From Isoetes taiwanensis (Eukaryota > Streptophyta > Lycopodiopsida > Isoetales > Isoetaceae), in NCBI GenBank assembly GCA_021234155.1, contig JAJEKV010000559.1, positions 64,001-128,000 on the forward strand: a stretch of DNA of 64,000 bases, in the 5' to 3' direction. Below, one piece after another: positions 35,150 to 46,345 of the stretch (the stretch's first letter is position 1; every line of letters begins with the position of its first letter). The notes beneath the pieces were generated by a model that searched no databases, was not told the DNA's origin, and worked only from the letters and a program-made list of their open reading frames with translations. The translations under genes were made by a program, and so were the position numbers.

Positions 35150-35625
35150 CGGGAGGGATGACGTCCCTAAGGCCCAGAAAGGCCAAAATTTTTTTTTGCA
35201 ACACAAACTATTAACATCCAATATATAAAAATTAAATCCCCAACACATAACAACCAACACATAACAACCATTGACATTAACAACCAACACATAACTACCA
35301 TTGACATTAATTAACACAACCATTGGGTCCAACACATTTAAATTAAAATCCCTTAAACCCCCTTTGGTTTGGGTGCATATTCACCGCGGGTGGCGAGGGC
35401 AGCGTGAGCCCTCATAATTGTATTTTGCCGTCTTGAAATCAACACCATATAGTATTCCGCTTGAAATCTTATAGTATTTTGCAAATCTTGTTATACAAGA
35501 TAGCAAATTTTGTACTTTGCGTGCCCACAAACGAGGAACTTTACGACGGTGTAGATTAAGGAATAAGGGGTGAATATGCCTATCCAGCGGCTCGCCCTCG
35601 AGTCACCCCGTGTGAATATGCACAA
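35150..35625. mobile_element. Fold-back MITE, copy C (right arm mostly missing)
   Basis: Left arm with repeated AACCAACACATAAC/ACCATTGACATTAA units (three tandem copies, 35244-35315), ACATTTAAATTAAAATCCC, CCCCTTTGGTTTGGGTGC, the ACACCATATAGTAT and ATCTTATAGTATTTTGCAAA blocks, GATTAAGGAATAAGGGGTGAA and GTGTGAATATGCAC. It stops soon after that, so most of the right arm is lost. The arm-internal tandem duplication is not seen in copy A. Confidence 0.75.
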
Positions 35626-36139
35626 CACAACATCAAACTCAAACTCAAACTCTTTTTATAATTTGACCAGGGAATCAGCGTCCATCCTTTATGTTGCGTA
35701 TGTCACCACAATCATTAGATGACACCATAGCCATGCACAATGTATCCCCAATTAGTGCCTCCATTTTACCACATTGTGGACACTCAATTTGCAAAACAAA
35801 CTTATGTGCCTCAAGATGGCTCCTACTTAGTTTTACCACCTATCCCCTATAGTTATAAGCCCTACACACCTACATGTCATCTATAATGTCAATTATATAT
35901 GGTTATGCCATATGCCCATAATTAGTAATACATCAACCATTAAATGGTTGCCTTCCATATATTATGGCTTCACACTTATATAGCATTCTCACTTTTCAAA
36001 TTTGAACACATTAATAGCCTATGTAATGTTTATTTCTAATTCAATTTACTTACTACACAAAGATCTACCAATGTATGTAGCTATGCCCGACTTAAACGAT
36101 AAGGCAGATTCTAGTATGCTATAATACAATGATATTTTG
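35626..36139. other. No recognisable feature; AT-rich
   Basis: The DNA between MITE copy C and the element end at 36140 has no notable open frame or repeat. Confidence 0.45.
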
Positions 36140-36300
36140 TTGATCGGGAGCATTTAGGAAAATAATTGAAATACAAAGGGCTATTTTGATAAAAATACAT
36201 AAAATATAGGGGCATTTAGGTAATTTTTTCTTTTTTTTTTCACTTATTTCAAAGAATTTTTTGGGGGATGCCGATGGAATTTTTTAGGTGACTTTTAGCA
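36140..36300 (+). mobile_element. End of the AAATGCCC inverted-repeat family
   Basis: GGAAAATAATTGAAATACAAAG, GGCTATTTTGATAAAAATAC and GGGGCATTTAGGTAATTTTT match the complement of the left arm of the 28500-29470 element, followed by a GGGGGATGCCGATGG end-like sequence. A partner end was not found upstream. Confidence 0.5.
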
Positions 36301-37160
36301 CTCAAAAACTGAAATGCCAACAAGAAACAATTTCGGTGATTTTTCCTCTTGTTCATTTCATTATGAGGGGTAGCGTATTAACCAATATTTAGCCTTTATT
36401 GCTCGGGCGTTTAGGATGCATAAAAAGCTAATGTAATACGAGGGCTTAACAATTTCTTATATGATTTAGGGTTTAGTTGTAGGAGAAGCCGAATTCATTA
36501 GTTAGAGAAAGTTGGAATTCTCATTTGAGATTGAAATATGTTGTAGTGGTAGGATAAAGCACTAAAAGTTCTTTACGAGGACCTCATTGGTCAAGCAAAA
36601 ACATGCAAAAGATATTGAACAAAGCGCGACTGCGATAGTTTTGATCATGAAGGACCAACATATGTATTTTTTAAGGCACATTTATATAATAAATATACCA
36701 ATTTCAATCAATTTTGTTTACGATGGGCTTGCAAAGATCGCCATTGCGATCTTCTAAGACAAAATATGAGTGCACCTCATGACAGATGTACATGTTTATT
36801 TATTCAATTTAATGGACCTAAGTAATGATTGTTTAACAGAAATACCAAATAAATTTACAACATTCTAAACAAGTTTTATTTTTTTATTTCGGAAACATCA
36901 TTGCAAACAATTTGCTCTAAAGATTAATGCGCCTTGTTTCTGTGTTATTTGTGCTCAAAAGAAATGCAATGGCGATTTGGTGGACCGGAGAGAGACTGTA
37001 AAGCATCCCTATAGGAAGCAAGCAGGATTTCGTACAATTCATAAAGGAAACAAAAAAGAAGAAAATCTGTATAACCAATGGGCTACAGATCTTACCTAGA
37101 AATTATGGCGCAAGGGGGAAGGAGTGCCTCAGTCTGCTACTGGCGATGAAGCATGTTTCA

Positions 37161-37440
37161 AGTCCACGTTTTGGATTCTAAGCATCCAAAATGTCCTTTA
37201 ACACTTCTCTCTTGCCTATTCTCTCACTAGGGTTTTGATTCCAGTGCCCAAATTGTTATGCAAACGACGTTTTGAGTCCCTGTGTTGGATTCTAAGTATC
37301 CAAAATGTCCTTTGACCAATACTTCTCTCTTGCCTTTTTTTTTTAGGGTTTTGCTTCTAGGGCCCAAATTGTTGTGCAAATGATGTTTTTGAGTTCCCAT
37401 TTTGCATTCTAAGTATCCATACGCCCTTTGGGCAACACCT
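37161..37440 (+). repeat. Tandem repeat, about 115 bases x 2.4
   Basis: Each unit reads AGTCC(C/A)-, TTGGATTCTAAG(C/T)ATCC, AAAATGTCCTTT, CACTTCTCTCTTGCC, TAGGGTTTTG and CCCAAATTGTT(A/G)TGCAAA. Units begin at 37161, 37275 and 37392; the last is partial and more diverged. Confidence 0.85.
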
Positions 37441-37449
37441 TTGCTTTAC

Positions 37450-38800
37450 CCTAATCTGCCTGGACCCGATTGACACACCTTAGCTTGACCATGGCCACTT
37501 ACATAGCTCCCTTTATCCTGACCCCAATTTGGATGGAGACACCCATCAAACCACAACCCAACCCTAAACACCCTCTCTCCCCAAAGACCCGGCCTCATGC
37601 CCAAGAGCCCACCCGCGGCGGCGACCATTAGCATGATGAGCTTTCACGAGAGGACTAAGTGGACCGTCTACCACAAAAGCGGGCGGAACAAGACGGCAAA
37701 GGCAAGGGAGAAGCCTCTTCCATGAAAATGGAGGCGAGCAAAGGCTCAATGAAAGCTCGATGGGGTGGTTGGATCGCTTGCTTCAGTCCGACGGCAAACC
37801 GGGCATAGAGCGGATGCATTCTTTGGTTCATCAGTTTAGATCGGTCTCCCTCTCCGAGCCCCGGGCGAGTTCACCGAGTGAGGGCTTTAATGTGGTGTCT
37901 CTTGGAGGACCGAACCAATAACGGGTTCTCCATTACGCTTGGGCGATTCACGGGCGGCTTCCTCTTGGGAGGACTCTCCCTCTTTTGCACCGAGTTGGTG
38001 GCGACCAGTGTCCTCGACATGTTAGCCCTAAGACAAGCTTAGGTGTAGCCGCAATCAGTTTAACCTTAACAAGCATCCTCAACTTCTTTAACCTTGTTAT
38101 GCGTCTCCATGGCAACACTTTTTAACTTCTCAACTTTTTCTGACTCACCTTCTTTGGACCTCCATATCTGGACTTTAGCCACTTAGTATCATAAACTTTA
38201 GGTTTGGTTTTACCATGATATTCGTGTACAAGGCCTTGGACCTGTGCTTGTGCTCAAATATCCATTGGACGTATCGCATAGAAGCCATCCATGATATTGG
38301 AACGCCTTATTAACACCCGGCCTCGGACTCTCATATGATTTCGAGCACCCCTCCCTTACCAAATGCGTCATTTGCGGATTTTTAGTGATACTAGCCTGCA
38401 TAAGTTGGGGCTTGTAAGTATTGAGAGGAAGCTTATATCGCACGAAAGCCCTGTCTATAGTGTCTTCTACATCCAGTTGAAACTCGTCCAGATTTTTGGA
38501 CGACACCTCCATGTCAATGAGAATTCCGACTGTATGCATTCTCCGTGTTCCTGTCTCGGCAAAGTACAGACATAAGTCCTTTAGATGATTCGTGCTAGAG
38601 CCAGGGTGGACATTACCTATCTCGATGCACTAAGTATATTTGTCAGCTACTGGTATTACTTCATCCGGCACCACGTTGATGCTCGCAAATAGTTCTTTCT
38701 CTTCACCTATCTTTGCATCGGCTACGGCTTCTACAATTCTTGGTCCAGGTCCAACTACCCGAGCAGTCTATTTTGTCCTCGCCATAACTCATGCATACCA
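37450..38800 (+). other. Unassigned region; one GC-rich open stretch
   Basis: At 37690-37918 the plus strand is open for more than 70 codons without an early Met (FHENGGEQRLNESSMGWLDR, then SDGKPGIERMHSLVHQFRSV). This stretch is clearly GC-richer than its surroundings, which suggests real coding sequence, but I do not recognise it. From about 38160 a 109-codon minus-strand frame (38210-38539) is also open; its family is unknown. Confidence 0.3.
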
Positions 38801-38865
38801 GTAAGACGTCTTAGAATAGACGGGTAGTAAGGATAGAAAAAAAAAAAAAGATAAGGCATCCCCTT

Positions 38866-39420
38866 GGGGCCAAAACCAGGCAAACTACCCAATTTGCCCG
38901 GGGGCATGCATAGAAAAGTTATTGCTGAGAGTCTCCCATTGGGGCCAAATTGGGTGCCCGCCCACTTTGCCGGAGGGGCTGCAAGGTAAGGTCGGCCGAT
39001 GGTCCCCATTGGGGTCAGGGAACCTACCGCCTAATTTGCCGGGGCATGCAAGGCAGGTGTTATTGTTGAGGGTCTCTTTATTGGGGACAAATTACGCCTA
39101 CCAATGGCTCTGGGCGGGGCATGTGCGTCGATTAGTGGTCTCATTGGGGCCAAACTAGGCGCTTTGCTCCACTTGTCTGTGGGCATGGCATGAAAAGTTA
39201 TTAGCCGAGGGTCTCCTTATTGGGGCCAAATCAAGCCACCCACTTGCCCTGAGGGTACGCACAAAGAAGGGTCGAGGCCGGTGGTCCCCCATTGAGGCCA
39301 ACCGAGTGCCCGGCCTACCCCAGTTCACGGGTTTGGGCAGGTAAGGTTATGGCGCCGGTGGTCCCCATTGGGGCTACAAACCGGCTTCCCGCTTGCTGTG
39401 GGGTATGCATGGTTAGGCTG
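38866..39420 (+). repeat. Minisatellite, about 72-base monomers, two alternating types
   Basis: About eight monomers begin near 38867, 38938, 39007, 39082, 39144, 39219, 39290 and 39366, each starting TTGGGGCCAAA or close to it, followed by GCCCGCC and ACTTTGCC-like and GGGGCATGCA-like blocks. Monomers ending in AAGTTATTGCTGAG and GGGTCTC tend to alternate with monomers ending in CGGCCGGTGGTCCCC, so the array has a two-monomer period of about 145 bases. Confidence 0.85.
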
Positions 39421-40680
39421 GGATGAAGTGTACATGTATGGTCGCAGGGCTGCGAAACAAGGGCTGGGTTTAGTGTCACCTTATGACAACAGAATATTAG
39501 TGCTAATGCCTCGGCCCCTCCACCAGGTGCCAAGGACCACCACGCAGCTTTTCGTGGTAACTACAAGATGCACTGGCATGCACAAGATCCAGCATGCATT
39601 GTTTAGGATGTGGCAAGCATTCTATCAGTCTTGCCGAGAGACAATACAAATGGCGAGGGCCAAAAATAGTCATGCTTACCTTTGCCTCCTTTTGTGGGGT
39701 GAGATTCCATCAGCGGCTACATGTCTATTGCAAGAAAACATGCGCCCGATTGACGGTGGCAGGCGATCAAAAGCGAAAGGTGCGAACTCACAGGAACGGG
39801 AAGGCGACAAAGGCAGAGATAATCAAAAGGTGTCATAGAACATAGGGGCTTTTAAAGGGGCCATGCATGGGCCCTTCATGCATGCATGACAACTATCGTG
39901 CCTTAAAATTAATGGACCTTTTCAATAAAATGGACCATTTTGAATAAATGACCATAAGGAATTAAATGTGGACCTATTTTATTAAATGCACAGGGAAATT
40001 CGAATTTCAAATATCCCATTTAATGCACATTATGCACATTATTCCACCATTCCATGCCCACCTTGGTGGATCCCTACATCTTGTCCTCCATGACCTTCCA
40101 TCTTTCCCCAATACATTTTTCAAATTTGGACCGAGGGGGGAGGGATTTCTTTTTAAAATGTAAACGCATTTCCATCCCTTTCGTTTTCTACATATTACTC
40201 GCTTGGCCAAACAAGAAGCTCCAAGGTGCCCAATCGCCTTTCAACAATCTCATGGTGAATCAATCCCAAAGGTTTGTGCCCACGTCTTTTATTCCCCAAA
40301 GCTCGAGGTTAATTTTTACTTAAAATAAGTTCCAAGGGCAATTTAAGTTCTTTTTATTAGTTTTCATGCTTACCCAGCGTGAGGCATGCTATTGAATAGG
40401 ACCGGGGATACAGATGGACCATTTGTCTTCTTCATTTCAAGACTCGCTTTGATGTATTCTATAGAAGTTGCCATGTTGACCAAGTTGAGCTCAAAATTTC
40501 GCTAATGAGTTGTTCGAATGGGATTACAAAGTTTGCTAGCCTCCCATTGAGTCCCTACCGGCCGCAGGCGGTTAGATTGGGTTTGAAACTCACTTCGAAG
40601 ATTGGCCTTTAGCTTCCCGCGGGTGTCAGGTCCCTTTGCTTGTTTTGTACATTGCTTGCATGTGTGCACGCTAGTTAGAG
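39421..40680. other. Unassigned; one 156-codon plus-strand frame
   Basis: The plus frame 39368-39838 begins inside the minisatellite and ends in a charged tail (KGANSQEREGDKGRDNQK). No family is recognised and part of it is translated repeat. The rest (39840-40680) is AT-rich with a short LTR-like palindrome (GGGCCCTTCATGCATGCATG near 39870) but nothing definable. Confidence 0.3.
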
Positions 40681-40684
40681 CAAG

Positions 40685-40830
40685 GCCCCCTCCAGTTCCC
40701 CAGTGCATCTATGGTAATGTGCAAACAAGGCCCCCTCCCCGAGGAGGCTGGGTGGGAGCCCAAAAGGTTCTGGAGTGCATCCATCGTGATGTGCAACAAG
40801 ACCCTCCCGCCCTACCCTCTCGGGGCCAAT
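40685..40830 (-). repeat. Minisatellite B, two units, reverse orientation
   Basis: AGTGCATCTATGGTAATGTGC and GAGTGCATCCATCGTGATGTG are about 70 bases apart, each followed by a CAAGGCCCCCTC-like block. They are the complement of the GCTTGCTTGCACATTACC/ATGGATGCACTCC core seen at 42235 and 46300. Confidence 0.7.
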
Positions 40831-42165
40831 GTGTTTGGTTCAAAATGGTTACAAAGATTGCCCCGTGATCCTCTCCAAGCATCGCCCTTCCTTGGTATTC
40901 TCTATGTTGTTTTTTTTTTTTTAATTTCTGCAATGCTCCATAGAATTGCAGTACCGCGTTGTTTGTATCAAAATCGATCCGGGTTGTATCGTGTTTCAGC
41001 CTTCGAGGCTATTTAGGGGGCTTTGATGTGAAGCCTATGTGCATCCTAACGCCTTCTAATGATCAAAATTGTGCATAGAAATTGCGCGAGGGCTATTCCA
41101 CATATCGTAGGGGATCGCTGGAAAGATCTACGCTTGTTCTTGGCGGGAGTTCAGGTCAAAATGATGTCGAGCAAATAGGCATTGTTATTGCAATGTGGGA
41201 AGGCAACAAGAACCAACGTGCAAAGACGCTTTGATATGTAGCATCGAGGACACTCATCGACTTCAATTCTTCGAGTATTTTTTGAAGTGGAGAAACTAGG
41301 ATCCATTAATGATGACCCGCTAGCAAGGCTAAACAAGCCGGCCATTGAAAGAATGTACCCACACCGGTAAAGGGCTTTACGGGAGTTTGCCATCTTATGA
41401 ATCATTGTCCTCGCCGTATAAAACGCCAACAGAGATATTCTAGTGGGTTTTTCTACATGTAGAAAAGGCTTATCAAAATGATAAGAAAACTTCCAAGGAT
41501 TGCATTGAAGGCCAAAAGCAGATGAAAAAAATGCCTTCAAGATTGATACTAATTGGCTAAGGGCAACGCCAAGAAAAGAAGTGTGAAACCAATACCGCGC
41601 TAAAGTAAAACTTCAGCTTCAAGATCCATGCCAAGGAGCCCACGCTTGTCATTGAGCCATCCGGGCTGTGGTCAACCCGACTCAACCCTAGCCATGAAGG
41701 CCCCAAAGACCCCCTAGAAAAATCTCCACGTTTCAAGATCAAAGTGCTACTTCTGCCGCATTAATAGCGATGAGAGCTCCCAAACAGCCCAGCTTCCTTA
41801 AACACCTCCTTCGGCCAAAGGTGGGTCTCACATGCTTCTAGGATGGCTAACTCCAAGAAGAACTCCGGGACTTGGAGATTTAACTCGAGGAAGAGAAGAA
41901 GATATAGAAAGCAAAACGCGCCTTAAACTACAGAGCGCTTAAAACCATTCGATATCCGGGATGGGCATAAATTGGTTTATCAAAATTTCTATTTTTTTAT
42001 CAGGAACTACCCGCAAATTTAACCCATAGAATGCTGTCCCAATGACCACAAAGCATTATTGGTTAGAGCTTTGCTACAAGACCCATTTATGCAGGTGCTT
42101 GACACCCGTGATGTTGTGCCACACCTTGCATTAGAAAAATAAATAAAAGCATCCTCAAATTGGGC
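40831..42165. other. Unassigned region
   Basis: Contains a 129-codon minus-strand frame (41151-41540, Ser/Leu rich) and, on the opposite strand, scattered short open pieces such as QNDVEQIGIVIAMWEGNKNQ (about 41155) and AMKAPKTP (about 41693). Neither strand gives a recognisable protein. Confidence 0.3.
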
Positions 42166-42174
42166 CATGGGAAT

Positions 42175-42512
42175 TTCCCACCGTGAAATTGGGTGCCTTC
42201 AATTGGCCACATGTTTTTTTTTTTGGGGATGGGGGGGGGCTTGCTTGCTTGCACATTACCTGATGCATCTCCTCAGGCAAATTGGGCAGCCTCAATTTGG
42301 AGCTTGCTTGCACATTGCAGGATCTGATCCCAAGGCAAATTGGGAAGGCACTCCAATGCTCCTGGCCACCACCGGCCGAGAGGGGTGGCTTCACATTACT
42401 GATGGACAAATTGGGAAGGTTTCAATTTGGAGCTTGCTTGCATTGCACTCCCATGGGCAAATTGAGAAGGCACCCAATTTGCCTCCTCCTCCTCCCCCTC
42501 CCCCTCCCCAGA
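42175..42512 (+). repeat. Minisatellite B, forward units, with (CCT)n tail
   Basis: Three or more units of GGAGCTTGCTTGCACATTGC, GATGCA(T)CTCC and GGCAAATTGGGAAGGCACC begin near 42236, 42300 and 42430. A G-run interrupts the start and a CCTCCTCCTCCCCCTCCC tract (about 42482-42510) ends the block. The core CAAATTGGG...CCCAATTTG is itself palindromic. Confidence 0.8.
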
Positions 42513-42591
42513 GGAATCTGTTTGCATATTTAATGATGCACTGGACATGGTTTGCTGAATCGAATGGCTGCCATACTGATGGAGATATCAT

Positions 42592-43371
42592 TATATAAAT
42601 CAAAGACAGGGTTAGATCTTTAAAGTCTTATACAAACTCTTCCCTCAAGAGCAAAAGTACATGGTTTCAGAACTAAGCTTTAAGGAGCAATCTGGGCCAC
42701 TCAACCCATCCAGGATTGAGGCAATTTTCCAACGCTGCATTGATCACCAGCTTCTTCTTTAGTCAGATCATTCTGGAATACAGCTAGTTACCTTTAATGG
42801 TGGCCTCTGCTAAGAGGTAGCAATAGCTCGATATCTCAAGCAACTTCCACGCTCAGCAAAATAAATGCTTTTCTCCCTGGTTTGATCAAACCTGGGATTA
42901 GTTAACTCGTATTTGATGCCGTGGAATGAACTCTGTGGAGGGATCATTTCTGTATGCAGCTAATGGGACCTTCTTAGTCAAGCAGGTCGGATTCTGGACA
43001 CTCCTGTGCAGAAACTGCATCAGATGCCTGAAAGGGCAATTGCAGCAGAGGCTTTGCATACGGACTTGGTTTAAAGAAATTTTTCCTTCCCCTATCCGGG
43101 TGGCCGCTTCTAATCTTCTATATCCTGTCAATTCCTCTTTTTTCCTATTGCGCTATTGCTCACCATTCCTGATCCGCCAAATCGTCCCCTATGCAATACG
43201 TTGACCATCAAATATTTCATTTTAGATCCTTCTTTAATACAAAATATCTTTCCATCTTAAGGATTGTTTTCTATATCAGCTGCCCCCTTTGCTCAGTCTT
43301 GTAAACCATTGAAGTCATATGCCCCATTGCCTAATCCCTTTGCTATTGGACCACTCTCAGCATGCTCCATA
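42592..43371 (-). repeat. Probable 3' LTR of the gypsy element
   Basis: It shares order and sequence with 45471-46250 throughout, with many small indels. On the minus strand it starts TGATATGGAGCATGC. Confidence 0.65.
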
Positions 43372-43624
43372 TCAATTCCATCCTTCTTAAATAAGATCGC
43401 CCATTTATCTTTCTAATGCACTTGAGATGGGTCCATCCTTCTCAAGGTGATCAAGCCCTAATCAAATTGCATCAAGGGTTCCTTATAATCCCAAACTTAA
43501 GAAATAGTTATGGAATATGTAGCAAAATAACAGGGGTTCCGTGGGGATTTGATATAGATATAATTTTGAAACCATAGACCATATCCCTAAAACAATTCAA
43601 TGCTATTATAAAAAAAAAAACATA

Positions 43625-43790
43625 GATTTAAGATAAAAAATAGTCACATTAGCTCACCGGTTAGATTGGTTAAAGTAGTCTTATTAGATATTGAGTTATT
43701 TTTGGTAGAGGTTCAATCTCAGATTTATTTCTAAAAGCTTAAGTTTAAACCGTGACAGAGGCTCTGGAGTATACCATCAAAACCTTAGGC
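43625..43790 (+). mobile_element. Possible tRNA-derived SINE head
   Basis: TTAGCTCACCGGTTAGATTGG resembles a pol III A box and AGGTTCAATCTCAG, about 55 bases on, resembles a B box. No complete tRNA cloverleaf forms, and the spacing is longer than in a tRNA, as in many SINEs. A 3' poly-A or short repeat end and target duplications were not located. It sits inside the gypsy element. Confidence 0.4.
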
Positions 43791-44259
43791 AAACTCAGAT
43801 TCTACATCTTTAAAAATCATAGGCTGCCCCAATCATAATTGAGCATAATCTAAAACGAGAGGTGTCCAGAGCTCTAACATATAATTGGTCCGCCGATTGA
43901 TGATCCGGACGACCGGTGGTAGTAAAGGATATATCCTTGTACCTCCGGGCATGGGTATTGCTTTGGTTGTATCCTCCATGATACAAAAGATCTCCACGAT
44001 GCCTCAATCATTGTATCTCGATGATATCGTTGTAAATTTGTCGCCTATTGCTACAACTACAATTACCATTCTTCAAAAATTTACATCTAATGCACCATGC
44101 TTAATAGTTTAATTTTCATTCCACACAAAAAAATAACATACAAATCAAATCTTACAAATCTTATCCTAAGAGATGCAAATTTTACTATTTTACCCGTGAG
44201 TCTCATTTGACACCTTTGATCTTTTGGACTTCATTTTGCCCGCTCCTCATCTTGAAGTG

Positions 44260-45091
44260 CTTACACCTTTCTTCCGCCATCGCCAGCAATTTTAGAGGTC
44301 TCTGTGCATATCTTCCGGGTTTGGGGACCTTCAATAGCATGCATTTGTACACACACATTCCTTTGAGGTTTAGGTGTCTTAACCTTTAGGATCCCTTTCC
44401 AAACGGAATCCCTTTAGGTAATAAGCTTTTCCCCGCGATCTATAACAACCTCCCTTTGTTCCTTTGTTTTTCCGGTTCACTTGGACTTCCTCTTCTTTCG
44501 CTTTTTCGGAACCATTACCGCTAAGCCGCTATTTTTCCTCTTCTTGAAGTTTTTGGAAGATTCTTTATTTTATTCTTTTATTTGTTAATTTTTGTCCTCT
44601 TTGATCTCAAGTGTCTTTCATCTAAAAAATCAAATTTCCTAGATTTTGGATCTATTTTTTCCGCCTGAATAATGCTAGTTTTATAGCTTCATCTAAGTCT
44701 TTATGATGAAATATTTCCATTTCCTCGCATAGATATCGCCCCTACATCCACGACATATTTTCTCGTAAGCTCTTTTCCCATCCGTGATTCTATTAGTGCC
44801 GCTTAAATGAGTGAATTTTAGAAGTGTAGGACTGACTACTCTTAGCTTCCCCGCTTCATACGTCCCATTCCCTACGAGCTCATCGTGGATAGTTAGAGGG
44901 TAAACAATGCGCTTCAAATGCCGCTTTGAACTTTTCCCACCATGATCCCGGATCACATCCCCGTCATTTTGCCACCATGTTTGGGCTTGATCTTTAAATA
45001 AGTGTCCATGGCTTGCGCTAGCTTTTCCACATCCGTTGTCGTTCGCATTAACGCTCAAAGAACTTTTTCCCACCGACCGATGAACCTCCAT
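44260..45091 (-). pseudogene. gag: Ty3/gypsy gag polyprotein, broken
   Basis: The 132-codon frame 45091-44693 contains LFKDQAQTWWQN, then (frame-restored) RDHGG, YPLTIHDELVG, GKLRVV and LKFTHLSGTNRITDGKRAYE, a typical retrotransposon gag central domain (WWQN and KFTxLS are characteristic). Further along the minus strand a degenerate CCHC zinc knuckle reads CYR-S-RGK-A-YYLK near 44440, followed by a basic linker and KTPKPQRN. Gag proteins form the particle shell and bind RNA. No pol frame follows, and stops interrupt the sequence. Confidence 0.75.
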
Positions 45092-45470
45092 AATCTTGAT
45101 GTGCTTTTGTGTCTCCCCTTGAAAGATCCGCGATGTCCTTTCTAACCACTTTCAGCCTTAGGTATATGGGGAGGAGTTAATGGTGGAGGACCATTAGGCA
45201 AAGGGAGGTTGCAAAGGTTGCGATAAATATCCGAAGGAAGCGAGATACTGCATTGACAAAGAATCTAATTCTGTCTGCCATACTCTTTGCCGATCGCTAG
45301 GCATAGGCAATGCTAATTGGGATGCAATGTAGCCGCATTAGACAAGGCTTGCCGATATTGTGCTTTGGTAACATTGAAGGCTGGTCATTGATCGTATGAG
45401 GATCGCCTCAGCCCGATACCCCTTCATATGGTTTAAGGAATCTTAACGGCGCATGGGCTTGAACACCGCT

Positions 45471-46250
45471 TATATAAATCAAAGACAGAAGAAATAGACC
45501 TTAAAGTCTTATACAAACTTCTTCTCAAGAGCAAAAGTACATGGTTTCAAGAACCAAACTATGGAGCATCCAGCTTCCACCCAAATCAATCCGTGGATTA
45601 AGGCAATTTCAGGTTAACACAGACATTGGATCAATGGGTTCTTTCTTTATAGTCCGAGATCCTTCAAATACGCTAGCAATAGCCTTTAATGGCCTTCAAG
45701 AGGCAGCAATAGCTCCGCCATATTTGGGCTAAAAGTCCACGCTCAGCAAATAAATGGCTTTCTCTTATCGGATTTGATCAAATCGGATTAGCAGAGCTCT
45801 GATTTGATGCCGCGAGGAAACTGCGGAGGACCGGATTTTCAGCAAAGAAATGCATCTTCTAGCTTCCCCCGTTGGTCGGATTTGAATACCGACAGCAGAT
45901 CCGACTCAAGTCGAGGAGGGAGCAATCATGCGCAGTCGGATGCCTTTGGGACTGGTTGAAAAGAAATCTTTTCCTTCCCTCTATCCGTGCCGGCCTCCTC
46001 TATATCCGGTTCGAATCCTTTTTCCTATTAAAAGCATGCTCACCTATTCCGATCCTCACACAAATCGCCCCTTTTATGCAAATATTGTTGAATTACCAAA
46101 TATTTCCATGCATCGCTTTAATACAAAATATCTTCCATTCTTTAAGGATTGTTTATAGTAGCATGCCCCCTTGCCTAGTCTTGTAAACCATTGAAAGTCA
46201 TATGCCCCATTGCCTTAATCCCTTGCTATTGACCACTCCCCCTAGCATGC
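45471..46250 (-). repeat. Probable 5' LTR of the gypsy element
   Basis: Copy of 42592-43371. On the minus strand it precedes the primer-site-like GGTGTTCAAGCCC and gag. Confidence 0.65.
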
Positions 46251-46254
46251 TCCA

Positions 46255-46345
46255 TATCACACTCCATGGCAACTGCCTAATTTGGCTCCTGGAGGGAGGC
46301 TGAGGGGCTTGCTTGCACATTACCATGGATGCACTCCGTGGAAAT
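46255..46345 (+). repeat. Minisatellite B, single unit right of the gypsy element
   Basis: CTGCCTAATTTGGCTCCTGG, then GGGGCTTGCTTGCACATTACC and ATGGATGCACTCCGTGG, matches the forward units at 42236-42480. One unit lies on each side of the gypsy element in the same orientation. Confidence 0.65.

Larger units (their letters stand above)
42592..46250 (-). mobile_element. Ty3/gypsy-type element, gag only
   Basis: Two similar segments, 42592-43371 and 45471-46250, share TTATATAAATCAAAGACAG, GTCTTATACAAACT, GAGCAAAAGTACATGG and, at the other end, AGCATGCTCCATATCA. Read on the minus strand, each starts TGATATGGAGCATGC. A purine tract (AAGAAGGATGGAA, minus strand) lies just before the 3' copy and a degenerate initiator-Met-type primer site (GGTGTTCAAGCCC, minus strand) just after the 5' copy. 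The interior carries gag but no protease, reverse transcriptase or integrase. The LTR 3' boundary is not a clear CA. It is best read as a deletion derivative or non-autonomous gypsy element. Confidence 0.6.

Noticed and set aside
37161-37440. CRISPR-like spaced repeat
   Set aside because: The units are long, contiguous and diverged, with no short conserved repeat separated by unique spacers, and the host is a plant.
40007-40323. Overlapping frames of 65-89 codons on both strands near 40.0-40.3 kb
   Set aside because: All frames are similarly open, composition is unremarkable and no domain is recognisable.
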